Notes: a model not told the origin generated them from the letters alone. A stretch of 18,201 bases of DNA from Alphaproteobacteria bacterium (GCA_030428745.1 JAUIEG010000006.1:1-18201), one strand, 5' to 3'; counted from the stretch's first letter, positions 7,221-13,427 are shown. Program-made: numbers and translations.

Positions 7221-7405
7221 GTTTCCCCGGCAGGCGGGGGTGGGCGGCGGAAGGGAGGGGCGGCGCGAGGGCGTCAGCCGGGCGGGCAAGGGGCTCCAGG
7301 TAGGAGGCTTCAAGACATTCAAAGAATAATGATCCCGGCCCCTTGCGCGGCCGGCGCCCTCGCGCAGAACCGCCCGACGCCCACCCCCCGACTGCCTGGG
7401 GAAAC
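7221..7405. repeat. Long imperfect inverted repeat upstream of ardA
   Basis: Four blocks pair around one centre near 7313. They are GTTTCCCC 7221-7228 with 7398-7405, GGGGGTGGGCG 7236-7246 with 7378-7388, GCGCGAGGGCG 7263-7273 with 7355-7365, and GCAAGGGGC 7286-7294 with 7338-7346. All four are exact complements, separated by small bulges. The apex (7295-7337) is the only AT-rich part. The structure ends 28 bp before the ardA start. Its position and form resemble single-strand promoters found upstream of antirestriction genes in leading regions of conjugative plasmids. Confidence 0.7.
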
Positions 7406-7410
7406 GAACG

Positions 7411-7438
7411 AAAAAAGGCGGCGCGCTTTTGCGCGCCG
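7411..7438 (-). terminator. Rho-independent terminator facing ardA
   Basis: The stem CGGCGCGC (7419-7426) and GCGCGCCG (7431-7438) has a 4-nt loop and on the minus strand is followed by CCTTTTTT. It probably stops transcripts from the quorum-sensing operon before they enter the ardA region. Confidence 0.75.
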
Positions 7439-7542
7439 TCCGTATCCGGACCCTCCTCTCTATAGGGGGGGCCGGCCGCGCCAGGGATCGTCACCGGACG
7501 GCGAAGACGGCCCAATAAGAATTATTGTGGCGGCTTCGGGCG

Positions 7543-7561
7543 GGCCGATGCTTCATCGGCC
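7543..7561. repeat. Short hairpin after the quorum-sensing operon
   Basis: The 8-bp stem GGCCGATG / CATCGGCC with a 3-nt loop lies 20 bp past the last gene of the operon. No T-run follows, so it may only slow polymerase or protect the transcript end. Confidence 0.45.
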
Positions 7562-7581
7562 GCCTAGAGCCCGGCGACGCT

Positions 7582-8055
7582 TCAGCGGCGGGCGCCCAAT
7601 TCCAGCACCGCCCTCAAGGACTGACGGGACTTGTCGTCTTCAACGCGGGAGAGAAGTTCGAGAAGGATCTGAGGGAGGGTGACGACATGGCCGGCGCAGA
7701 ACCGGATGCGTTCGTGAAAGACGGTTTCGCGTTTCGGGTCGGCCGATCGCACCTGATCGGCGCAAACATAGACGTCGTAGCCTTCGAGCAGCATGGTGAG
7801 GGCGATTTGCGTGACTGCGCCTTCGAGAAGCGTTCCGAAGAGGATGAGCGACCGGCGCTTCAGCCTCGCAAATTTCTCCATCAGGCCGCCGTCGACAACG
7901 AAATCGCTTTCATGGCGCAGATCAAGCAACGGGGCGGAGATGGCGCCGGCGAGGTCCGCCGCCAGCGACCATTGCACCGGCTCGCCGGTCGTCGCAATAT
8001 CGCGGCCGAAGCGTTCTTCCACAAGGATCACGGCGCAGTGCCGCGCGACAAGCAT
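7582..8055 (-). CDS. Isochorismatase-fold protein with apparent loss of catalytic residues
   Basis: This is a 157-residue protein. The C-terminal half (LILFGTLLEGAVTQIALTML, GYDVYVCADQVRSADP, then VVTLPQILLELL) aligns by eye with cysteine hydrolases of the isochorismatase fold. In active members the segment reads roughly (T/H)xxCVxxTA; here the cysteine position is Ala80 in EGAVTQIAL. The early strand CAVILVEERF has Glu where Asp is expected, and ESDFVV (49-54) has Glu in place of the usual Lys. This suggests a non-catalytic member, perhaps a binding or regulatory protein. ATG 8055 has a GGGAG Shine-Dalgarno; the GTG at 8070 does not. It is the last gene of the luxI operon, 59 bp after the araC-type gene. 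Confidence 0.7.
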   Translation of the reverse strand: MLVARHCAVILVEERFGRDIATTGEPVQWSLAADLAGAISAPLLDLRHESDFVVDGGLMEKFARLKRRSLILFGTLLEGAVTQIALTMLLEGYDVYVCADQVRSADPKRETVFHERIRFCAGHVVTLPQILLELLSRVEDDKSRQSLRAVLELGARR

Positions 8056-8114
8056 GGGTTCTCCCGCCACTGCAAACGCTCCTGTTGCTGGTTATCGTCT
8101 TAATCGGTCAACGC

Positions 8115-9011
8115 TCACCGGCTTCGCGTCCTGTAGTCGGACGGCGTGACGCCGACGAAACGACGGAAGCTCTCGGAGAAATGTCCGTGACTCGAAAAGC
8201 CGAGCCCGTGGGCGATGGCGGTGACGGACGCTTCGGATTTGGCGAGGAGCTCGCAGCCCCGCGCCATGCGGCGCTCCAGGAGATAGCGGTGCGGGGCGAC
8301 GCCCGCCGAGACGCGAAAGGCGCTAGCGAAATGATGAGCGCTCAAACCGGCAAGTCGCGCGAGATCGTCCAGCGTCACCTCCTCGCCGAGATGGGCTTCG
8401 ATGTATTCCGCAATCTCGCGCAGACGGCGGCCCCCGAGGCCGGCCCCGCGCGTTCTTACGCTTTTCACACCGGCGTAGTTTCGCAGGAGATGGACGGCCA
8501 GAAGCACGCCGAGGGATTCCAGATATCGTCGCCCCGACCAGCCGCCGAACTGGAGCTCGAGCCGCAGCTTTGCGATGATGGAATCGATCTCCGGATCGCG
8601 CAGGCCGCAACGAAAGGCGATTTCATGATGGCCGCGAAGGCCGGTTTCGGCGCGGCGTTTGTCGATGAAATCGCGGTCGAATGCGACCGTGAGAATCGTC
8701 GGGCGGGCGTCCCAGCGGCAAGTGCAGGGATTATCGGGAGGTACGATCAGCGCCGCGTTCGGCAGGAGCGGCGTGCTGTTGAGATCTGCGCCATCGCCGG
8801 GACGCCATTCGAAGTCGAAGGCGCCGCTTTCGACGATCGCAAGCGTCAGTTGCGCGGCGCCGAGCCGGGCGCCGTCATTGGCGGCGAGACGGCCGCGGGC
8901 GACATGGACGCCGCCGGCGTCTGCCCGGACGGCGGGCGTGAACCCGGAGGGCGCCGCCGCATCCGTAAAATCGACAAGGTCACCCTGCCGCCAGGGATGC
9001 GCCGCCTTCAT
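8115..9011 (-). CDS. AraC-family transcriptional regulator
   Basis: This is a 298-residue protein. The N-terminal part (about 1-185) is probably a cupin-like sensing domain, with no ligand evident. The C-terminal AraC/XylS domain (about 195-298) has both helix-turn-helix motifs: VTLDDLARLAGLSAHHFASAFR and VTAIAHGLGFSSHGHFSESFRR, ending FVGVTPSDYR. ATG 9011 has GGAG six bases upstream and overlaps the end of the oxygenase gene by 32 nt, which indicates one operon. A longer open frame to 9086 exists but lacks a Shine-Dalgarno. Its target is unknown; being under quorum control, it may relay the signal to other promoters. Confidence 0.9.
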   Translation of the reverse strand: MKAAHPWRQGDLVDFTDAAAPSGFTPAVRADAGGVHVARGRLAANDGARLGAAQLTLAIVESGAFDFEWRPGDGADLNSTPLLPNAALIVPPDNPCTCRWDARPTILTVAFDRDFIDKRRAETGLRGHHEIAFRCGLRDPEIDSIIAKLRLELQFGGWSGRRYLESLGVLLAVHLLRNYAGVKSVRTRGAGLGGRRLREIAEYIEAHLGEEVTLDDLARLAGLSAHHFASAFRVSAGVAPHRYLLERRMARGCELLAKSEASVTAIAHGLGFSSHGHFSESFRRFVGVTPSDYRTRSR

Positions 9012-9939
9012 CGCGGTCTCCGTCCGGGGTTTGAAGGGGTGGGGCGCCGACGCCCAGGGCGGCGTAATATTGACGCATAAGCTCATAGTGTTCCTCCTTC
9101 AGCGCATCGGTGAACGGGAGATGATCCGGGAGCGGATCATCGCCGAGCAGGATGCTGGGACACTGACCTTCATAATTGCCGAGGCTTGGCAGGTGCTGCC
9201 GGTAGCCGACGAGCGCCGCGAGTTCCGTCGGGAATTCCCGTGCGACCGGGGGCGGGTATGCGAGCCACTGGTTCTCCCAGGGTTTGAGCCAGCCGAGGCA
9301 GTAGGAGACGATGAGCCCGCGCCGGGGCTTTGCGCTGCGGTTGGCGCCGCCGGAATGAAGGGTCGAGCCGAGAAAAAAGCACGCCGAGCCGCGCGGCATC
9401 GCCGCCGGTATGGCGTCCTCTTCGGGCAGCATCGCGTCCTGGTCGCCGAGATGGCTTTTCGGCCAGAGGCGCGTCGCGCCGTTCTCAGGGGTGAAGTCGT
9501 CGAGCGCCCACATGACGTTGACCATGTATTGCATGGCGCCTTTGGGGCCCGCCCACATGTCCTGGTCGCGATGGGGAACCTGCACGGGCGCGCCGGGGTG
9601 AATCTCGATCGCTTGCGTCAGATTGAGCTGCAGACACTGGCACCAGTCGCCGAGGACGCGCTCTACAAGATTCATGACGGCCGGCTGCAGGGCGAGGCCT
9701 TGCGCGGCGCGCGAGCGCTTCAGGACGGTGCCGAAACGTTTCGTCTCGCCGCCATAGAAGAGGCCGTCGCCGAACGGCGCCGCCTTGAAATGCGGACCGA
9801 GGTCGGCGCAAAGCCTGTCGACCGCTTCCGGATCGAGTAGACCCGGCACGATGAGAAATCCGTCATCGAGAAGCGCCTCCGCAAAGGCGTCCGTTTGGAC
9901 AGTTGGTTCGGCGTTCGCAACTGGTGCGGCATCGATCAT
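8980..9939 (-). CDS. Phytanoyl-CoA dioxygenase (PhyH) family oxygenase
   Basis: This is a 319-residue Fe(II)/2-oxoglutarate-dependent dioxygenase. The facial triad is visible: HRDQD gives His123 and Asp125, and STLHSGG gives the distal His195, with Arg201 or Arg206-207 likely to bind 2-oxoglutarate. GFLIVPGLLDPEAVDRL near the N-terminus and ENGATRLWPKSHL are typical of the PhyH family. The family hydroxylates fatty acyl groups and many secondary metabolites. ATG 9939 has AGGAG seven bases upstream. It starts 19 bp after luxI, so it is almost certainly co-expressed. Oxidation of the acyl signal or of a quorum-controlled metabolite is a reasonable guess, but the substrate is unknown. Confidence 0.88.
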   Translation of the reverse strand: MIDAAPVANAEPTVQTDAFAEALLDDGFLIVPGLLDPEAVDRLCADLGPHFKAAPFGDGLFYGGETKRFGTVLKRSRAAQGLALQPAVMNLVERVLGDWCQCLQLNLTQAIEIHPGAPVQVPHRDQDMWAGPKGAMQYMVNVMWALDDFTPENGATRLWPKSHLGDQDAMLPEEDAIPAAMPRGSACFFLGSTLHSGGANRSAKPRRGLIVSYCLGWLKPWENQWLAYPPPVAREFPTELAALVGYRQHLPSLGNYEGQCPSILLGDDPLPDHLPFTDALKEEHYELMRQYYAALGVGAPPLQTPDGDRDEGGASLAAG

Positions 9940-9958
9940 TGGGGCGGCTCCTAAAATT

Positions 9959-10576
9959 TCAGGCTGCAAGGTCGGATCGGCGCAAGGAGAGGCGCGGCGC
10001 CGCGGGCGGACATCGCCAGCTTTCATCAAGCAGCGAGGCCGTGTTCTCCTCCATATGGATCTGGACCGCGCCGGCGGCCGCGCCGTCGACCGCCTGCGGC
10101 ATGCCCAGCGGCGTGCAGCGCCATCCGGCCGACAAGAGCTCAGAAAGGAACGCCATGTGGCAGACGGCGGTGTAGCTTGTGACGCCGACGTGCGCAGCAT
10201 AATCGATGACGCCGCGCGCCAGGATGTTGCGGGCCGCGATGCGGTCCTTTTTCCGCAACGGAAGGCAGAGGCGGGTGATTTCGAGGATGTCGCGCCCGCG
10301 CGGGATCGCGTCTTCGCAGAGATCGCAGAAGAGGGTGTCGAGAAGATGCGGCCGGTCGGTGCGCAAGAGGCGCACGGAAGCGACATGGCCGCCCGCATCA
10401 TCACACAGCACGAGATAGGAAGCGTTATCATTGTCGAAGCTGTCGCGCTCCTCGCCGTTTTCATGGTCGAGGCGCCAGCCGAAGATATCCACGAACAGGC
10501 GTTTGCGGTCGCGATGCATGGATCTGAGGAGTTCCGGAAACGCGCCGCGATTGCGCCGGTCGATGAGACAAAGCAT
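9959..10576 (-). CDS. luxI: Acyl-homoserine-lactone synthase (LuxI family)
   Basis: This is a 205-residue protein that should make N-acyl-homoserine lactone from S-adenosylmethionine and acyl-ACP or acyl-CoA. From ATG 10576 the conserved residues fall at near-canonical positions: Arg24, Phe28, Trp34, Asp45, Asp48, Arg69, Glu99 and Arg102 (LEITRLC). This start also has GGAG in TGGAGAATTTCATG. Starts at 10627 and 10648 would extend the protein into a proline-rich segment and swallow the palindrome that looks like its operator. The C-terminal half, which sets acyl preference, is divergent, so chain length cannot be called. It is the first gene of a probable operon with the oxygenase, AraC regulator and isochorismatase-like gene. 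Confidence 0.93.
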   Translation of the reverse strand: MLCLIDRRNRGAFPELLRSMHRDRKRLFVDIFGWRLDHENGEERDSFDNDNASYLVLCDDAGGHVASVRLLRTDRPHLLDTLFCDLCEDAIPRGRDILEITRLCLPLRKKDRIAARNILARGVIDYAAHVGVTSYTAVCHMAFLSELLSAGWRCTPLGMPQAVDGAAAGAVQIHMEENTASLLDESWRCPPAAPRLSLRRSDLAA

Positions 10577-10633
10577 GAAATTCTCCACGTCAGCTTGCCG
10601 TGGAGCATTCACCGGCGGGGGCGTCATGGTCAC

Positions 10634-10649
10634 TGTGCCGATCGGCACA
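10634..10649. promoter_or_regulatory. Candidate lux box upstream of luxI
   Basis: TGTGCCGATCGGCACA is a perfect 16-bp palindrome in the 85-bp gap between luxR and luxI. Pairing continues outward to CAC...TTG, giving 20 of 22 positions. LuxR-type operators are inverted repeats of about 18-20 bp placed upstream of the synthase gene. Its centre is about 65 bp upstream of the chosen luxI start. I see no strong -10 element. Confidence 0.6.
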
Positions 10650-10661
10650 TTGACGGAACTT

Positions 10662-11438
10662 CTACCGCAACACGTCGACGATCCCGATCTGGCCTTCGAA
10701 GAGGGCGCGCATCACGACCTGCATGCGGCTTCCGACTTCGTAATGGGCGCGCGCGTCCTCGATATGGCGTTTGACGGTGCCTTGCGAGATGCCGAGGATC
10801 CTGCCGATTTCCCAGTCGGATTTGCCCTTCGCGGCGAAGAGCACGCATTCGAGCTGGCGCTGCGTCAAGGGGCCCTTCGCCGGCCGCCTTGCTTGCGGGA
10901 AGGCGTTCAGCACCATGGCGCGCGCCGCCTGGAAGGCAAAACCGCCGATGAGCTGCGCCATTTTGAGATTGTCGCGCGGCAATTCCCGTCCCGTCGCCAT
11001 GGCGAAGTTGCAGCTGCCATTGGCTTCGCCGGGCACATTGGCGGGGACGGTGAAGCCTTCCTCGATGCCGGCCTTGATGGTGCGTTCGCGGATCTCCCGG
11101 TGGGAGTCGGTCATGTGGATGAGCTCGGGGATGTCGGACCAGCTAAAGCCCATATTGGTGCGGTGGCTGGCGAGCAGCACGGGATCGTTCGCAACGATGT
11201 TGTCGGCGATATATTGTTCGATCCAGCGCTCGGGATAGGTGCCAAGTGCGACGAGTTCGCCCGCCTCCATATGGGTCAGCGCCTCGCTGTATCCGCTCAA
11301 GTCCACATGATGCATCAGCGCGAAATAGTCGAAGCCCATGTCTTTCGTGACCGCATCGAGCAACCGGTTAAGGTCCGACGGCGCACGCAGTGATTGAGCT
11401 TCATCGACAAACGCCTGAACGGCGTTGAGGCGGGGCAT
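10662..11438 (-). CDS. luxR: LuxR-family autoinducer-binding regulator
   Basis: This is a 258-residue protein. In the autoinducer-binding domain the residues conserved in TraR and LuxR have the family spacing: Trp72, Tyr76, Asp85, Pro86, Trp100 and Gly128 (W-x3-Y-x8-DP-x13-W-x27-G). The C-terminal HTH domain is LTQRQLECVLFAAKGKSDWEIG and RILGISQGTVKRHIEDA (about 191-229). It should bind an acyl-homoserine lactone and regulate luxI. ATG 11438 is chosen; only a weak AAGGG lies upstream. The GTG at 11480 also lacks a Shine-Dalgarno. It is transcribed towards luxI and divergently from the GntR regulator of the lasso locus. Confidence 0.94.
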   Translation of the reverse strand: MPRLNAVQAFVDEAQSLRAPSDLNRLLDAVTKDMGFDYFALMHHVDLSGYSEALTHMEAGELVALGTYPERWIEQYIADNIVANDPVLLASHRTNMGFSWSDIPELIHMTDSHREIRERTIKAGIEEGFTVPANVPGEANGSCNFAMATGRELPRDNLKMAQLIGGFAFQAARAMVLNAFPQARRPAKGPLTQRQLECVLFAAKGKSDWEIGRILGISQGTVKRHIEDARAHYEVGSRMQVVMRALFEGQIGIVDVLR

Positions 11439-11542
11439 CGTCAGGCTGGCCCTTTCCAGTGGTTTCGGAACCGCCGCCACGCGTAGTTGAGCACGGCGGC
11501 GCGGCGTTTTTTGAATGGATGCAAGAATTCCCGGCGATCTTT

Positions 11543-11564
11543 ATTGTCACATAAGCGTAACAAT
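11543..11564. promoter_or_regulatory. 22-bp dyad upstream of luxR
   Basis: ATTGTCAC-ATAAGC-GTAACAAT is a near-perfect inverted repeat (7 of 8 pairs) in the A+T-rich part of the divergent region, about 105 bp upstream of luxR. Its geometry (half-sites with a 6-bp spacer) recalls CRP/FNR-superfamily sites, but the half-site is not consensus. Operator status is inferred. Confidence 0.4.
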
Positions 11565-11703
11565 CACCGGTTGAATCTGAAAGCGCAATTAAATACTGAC
11601 AGTTAACTTTACCCTTTGGGCCACCACTGAACCCGCGCCAGCATCTCGCGCTGGCGCGCTGCAACACGTTGTGAATTCGCCCGGGGCCGCTTGTTTGATC
11701 GCA

Positions 11704-11719
11704 TTGGCGCCGGCGCCAA
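11704..11719. promoter_or_regulatory. 16-bp palindrome just upstream of gntR
   Basis: TTGGCGCCGGCGCCAA is a perfect palindrome ending 27 bp before the gntR start. The position suits autoregulation by the GntR protein or control by another dimeric regulator. It has no similarity to the repeats upstream of the lasso precursor gene, so the two may answer to different proteins. Confidence 0.4.
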
Positions 11720-11746
11720 GACTGCAAATGAACACCATCGAGGCTC

Positions 11747-12367
11747 ATGGCCGGTCGTATCTCGATAACCGAAAGCGCATACCGGAGGCTCAGGGAGCGC
11801 GTGTCGTCGGGCGCGTTTGCGCCGGGCGCGCGGATCGACGTCAACGAGATCGCGGCGGGCGACGGCGTCAGCCCGACGCCGGTGCGCAACGCGCTCAACC
11901 GGCTTGTGGGCGCGGGGCTGCTAGTTTCGCAGTCGAATGAAGGGTTTTTCGCGCCGCATTATTCAGAACAGGATCTGCGCGAACTCTATGACGCCCATGG
12001 CGCGCTTCTCGGTCTCGCCATCGCGCGCGTCGCGGGCGCACGGTCGCCGCCGAAGCCTCTCGCGATCGAAACGTCCGACAAGGATGTAAGCATCGAGCAG
12101 CGCACGGCGGCGGCGTTTAACGCCATCATGGCGCTCTCCTCGAATGACCGGCTTTGCGCCGCGCTGTCGGACATCGCGCTTCGCCTCAGGGTTTTCCGCC
12201 TGCACGAAGGCGAGGCGATTGCAAACCGGAAAGCCGAATTGCGGCGCATGGAGAACGCGCACATGGTGGCCGACTTCCCGGAGCTCGCGCGCCTCGCCGG
12301 CGCTTATCACCGCCGCCGCATCCGCCTCGCGGCGAAGATCCTCGCCGCCGCGCATGCGAGCCCCTGA
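11747..12367 (+). CDS. GntR-family transcriptional regulator
   Basis: This is a 206-residue protein. The N-terminal winged HTH (about 5-70) shows the GntR pattern: AYRRLRERVSSGAFAPGARIDVNEIA, then GVSPTPVRNALNRLVGAGLL. The C-terminal part is helical and shorter than a full FCD ligand domain (about 115 residues), without the usual metal histidines in clear positions. ATG 11747 has GAGG a few bases upstream. It is 172 bp before the lasso precursor gene in the same orientation and is the best candidate for local control of the lasso genes. Its effector is unknown; the lasso peptide or a fragment of it is possible but not shown. Confidence 0.88.
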   Translation: MAGRISITESAYRRLRERVSSGAFAPGARIDVNEIAAGDGVSPTPVRNALNRLVGAGLLVSQSNEGFFAPHYSEQDLRELYDAHGALLGLAIARVAGARSPPKPLAIETSDKDVSIEQRTAAAFNAIMALSSNDRLCAALSDIALRLRVFRLHEGEAIANRKAELRRMENAHMVADFPELARLAGAYHRRRIRLAAKILAAAHASP

Positions 12368-12381
12368 AACACCCTATACGG

Positions 12382-12459
12382 ACAATATTCTGGAAGAATT
12401 TTCCGGACGAGCGCCAAACTCTTGAATCGCCGACACAATATTCTGACGATTATCCGGGA
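12382..12459. repeat. Pair of direct repeats upstream of the lasso precursor gene
   Basis: ACAATATTCTG occurs at 12382-12392 and 12435-12445, each followed by a related sequence ending TTCCGGA or ATCCGGGA. The copies are 53 bp apart, about five helical turns, so they would face the same side of DNA. Copy 1 also contains the dyad TCTGGAA-N5-TTCCGGA. They lie upstream of a promoter-like element and are probable binding sites for a regulator, most simply the adjacent GntR protein. Confidence 0.6.
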
Positions 12460-12465
12460 ATAGCT

Positions 12466-12494
12466 TTGGGATAGCAGCGCCCGGCGCCTAGACT
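12466..12494 (+). promoter_or_regulatory. Candidate sigma-70 promoter of the lasso operon
   Basis: TTGGGA (12466-12471) and TAGACT (12489-12494) are separated by exactly 17 bp, each matching four of six consensus bases. Transcription would start near 12501, giving a leader of about 39 nt before the precursor gene. The assignment rests on pattern alone. Confidence 0.45.
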
Positions 12495-12539
12495 CCTCCC
12501 CGCCATGATCCCCATGGCGTAACCGAAAGGAGAGAAGTC

Positions 12540-12668
12540 ATGAGACCGATCGAAACGAATGATGACGACATCATCGACCTCGGCGTCGCGAGCGAGGAAA
12601 CGAAAGGCGAGCCAGGATTCGTCACTGAGATCGACGATCAGCTGCCCGCCAGCTCCATCACGGACTGA
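12540..12668 (+). CDS. Lasso peptide precursor (A gene)
   Basis: This 42-residue peptide has AAGGAGAG well placed before ATG 12540. The leader (1-22) ends DLGVASEETK, with the Thr at position -2 (Thr21) that lasso leaders need, and a following Gly. The predicted core is residues 23-42, GEPGFVTEIDDQLPASSITD. Gly1 can form an isopeptide bond with Glu8, giving an 8-residue ring; it is the only acid at ring positions 7-9. The tail is 12 residues. The core has no basic residue, and Phe5 is its only aromatic. The B and C genes follow directly. No second precursor is seen. Cluster context makes the call secure; leader cleavage before Gly23 is inferred from the T-x-G pattern. Confidence 0.9.
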   Translation: MRPIETNDDDIIDLGVASEETKGEPGFVTEIDDQLPASSITD

Positions 12669-12676
12669 TGCCGGAT

Positions 12677-12706
12677 GCGGCGCGCGACAGCCGTGTCGCG
12701 CGCCGC
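12677..12706 (+). promoter_or_regulatory. Strong intercistronic hairpin between lasso A and B
   Basis: A perfect 13-bp stem (GCGGCGCGCGACA 12677-12689, complement 12694-12706) has a 4-nt GCCG loop and starts 9 bp after the precursor stop. No T-run follows. Such hairpins between lasso A and B genes are thought to stabilise the precursor message and reduce expression of the enzymes, so that substrate exceeds catalyst. Confidence 0.75.
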
Positions 12707-12758
12707 TGCGCGATATCAGACACCTTGATCCCAATTCTTACTTCAGGCGCGTTCCGCA

Positions 12759-13427
12759 ATGACCTGCTATCTGCCCAACGATCTCAGCGTCTGCGTCAGC
12801 TCCGGCCAGGCGATTTTTCTCGATGTCGCGCGAGACCGGTATTTCCGGCTCCCGCCCGCGCAAGACGCGGTTGCACGCGCGTTGATTGAAGGAGGGGAAG
12901 CGTTCGAAAAGGACATTTGCGCCTTGCGCGAACGCGGCATCCTCACAAACAGCCCGATAGAAGCGCGATCGATCGCCGCTGTGCAAACGACCGCGCCCGG
13001 ACGCAGCTTGCTCGAAGAGTGTGACGGCGGGTTTGCTCGCCCAAGCCTGCGCTTGATTTCCGAAACCGCCTGGACCCTCGCGCTTGCGCAAAGGCGCTTG
13101 AAACGAAGGGGACTGAAACGCACGCTCGACCGGCTCGCGATGCGCAAACAGTTGGCGCTTGCGGGCCCCGAAATGCGGCCGAATGCCATACATACGCTGG
13201 CGCGCTCTTTTCATGCAACACGGCGGCTGGTCCCCTTGAATGCGGTTTGTTTGCGGGACTCAATCGCGCTGCTTTCCTTTCTCTTCCGGCGCAACATCAC
13301 GGCCAGTCTTGTGATCGGCGTCAAGGCGCAACCGTTCTCGGCTCATTGCTGGGTGCAGCGTGAGGACGTCGTGTTCAACTGTCCGCTGGAATATGCGGCA
13401 ATGTTCACGCCCATAAGGATCGTTTAA
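12759..13427 (+). CDS. Lasso peptide biosynthesis protein B (fused RRE and leader peptidase)
   Basis: This is a 222-residue protein. The first 80 or so residues (CYLPNDLSVCVSSGQAIFLD, RYFRLPPAQDAVARALIEGG) are the PqqD-like RiPP recognition element that binds the leader. The C-terminal half is a transglutaminase-like cysteine protease with Cys164 in LNAVCLRDSIALL, His196 in FSAHCWVQ and Asp203 in REDVVFNC. It should remove the leader after Lys22 of the precursor. In many Gram-positive clusters these domains are separate proteins; the fused form is usual in proteobacteria. The Shine-Dalgarno before ATG 12759 is weak, consistent with low expression after the A-B hairpin. Its stop directly abuts the start of the cyclase gene. 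Confidence 0.93.
   Translation: MTCYLPNDLSVCVSSGQAIFLDVARDRYFRLPPAQDAVARALIEGGEAFEKDICALRERGILTNSPIEARSIAAVQTTAPGRSLLEECDGGFARPSLRLISETAWTLALAQRRLKRRGLKRTLDRLAMRKQLALAGPEMRPNAIHTLARSFHATRRLVPLNAVCLRDSIALLSFLFRRNITASLVIGVKAQPFSAHCWVQREDVVFNCPLEYAAMFTPIRIV

Larger units (their letters stand above)
7194..7581. other. Intergenic region between ardA and the quorum-sensing operon
   Basis: These 388 bases have no supported gene. They contain the long imperfect inverted repeat 7221-7405, a terminator-like hairpin at 7411-7438, a short AT-rich dyad CAATAAGAATTATTG (7512-7526) and a GC-rich hairpin (7543-7561) just past the last quorum-sensing gene. The region marks the visible boundary between conjugation genes and the quorum-sensing locus. 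Confidence 0.6.
11439..11746. other. Divergent regulatory region between luxR and gntR
   Basis: These 308 bases hold no gene but several dyads: ATTGTCAC-N6-GTAACAAT (11543-11564, one mismatch), CGCGCCAGC-N7-GCTGGCGCG (11634-11658) and a perfect 16-mer (11704-11719). The middle (about 11540-11615) is much richer in A+T than the genes around it, as expected of promoters. Divergent promoters for luxR and gntR must lie here, but no clean -35/-10 pair can be assigned. Confidence 0.65.

Noticed and set aside
7177..7515. A minus-strand 112-codon gene upstream of ardA
   Set aside because: Its sequence is the long inverted repeat and terminator; it is Pro/Gly/Arg-rich with no domain and overlaps the ardA start.
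8085..9840. Long plus-strand open frames over the AraC and oxygenase genes
   Set aside because: They are shadows of genes with clear motifs on the minus strand; long antisense frames are common at this GC content.
8980..10608. A 542-residue form of the PhyH oxygenase
   Set aside because: The extension overlaps luxI in another frame and shows no domain. ATG 9939 has a good Shine-Dalgarno.
12368..12539. A second lasso precursor upstream of the A gene
   Set aside because: Only a five-codon frame (ATG ATC CCC ATG GCG) is present. No leader with T-x-G was found here or between A and B.
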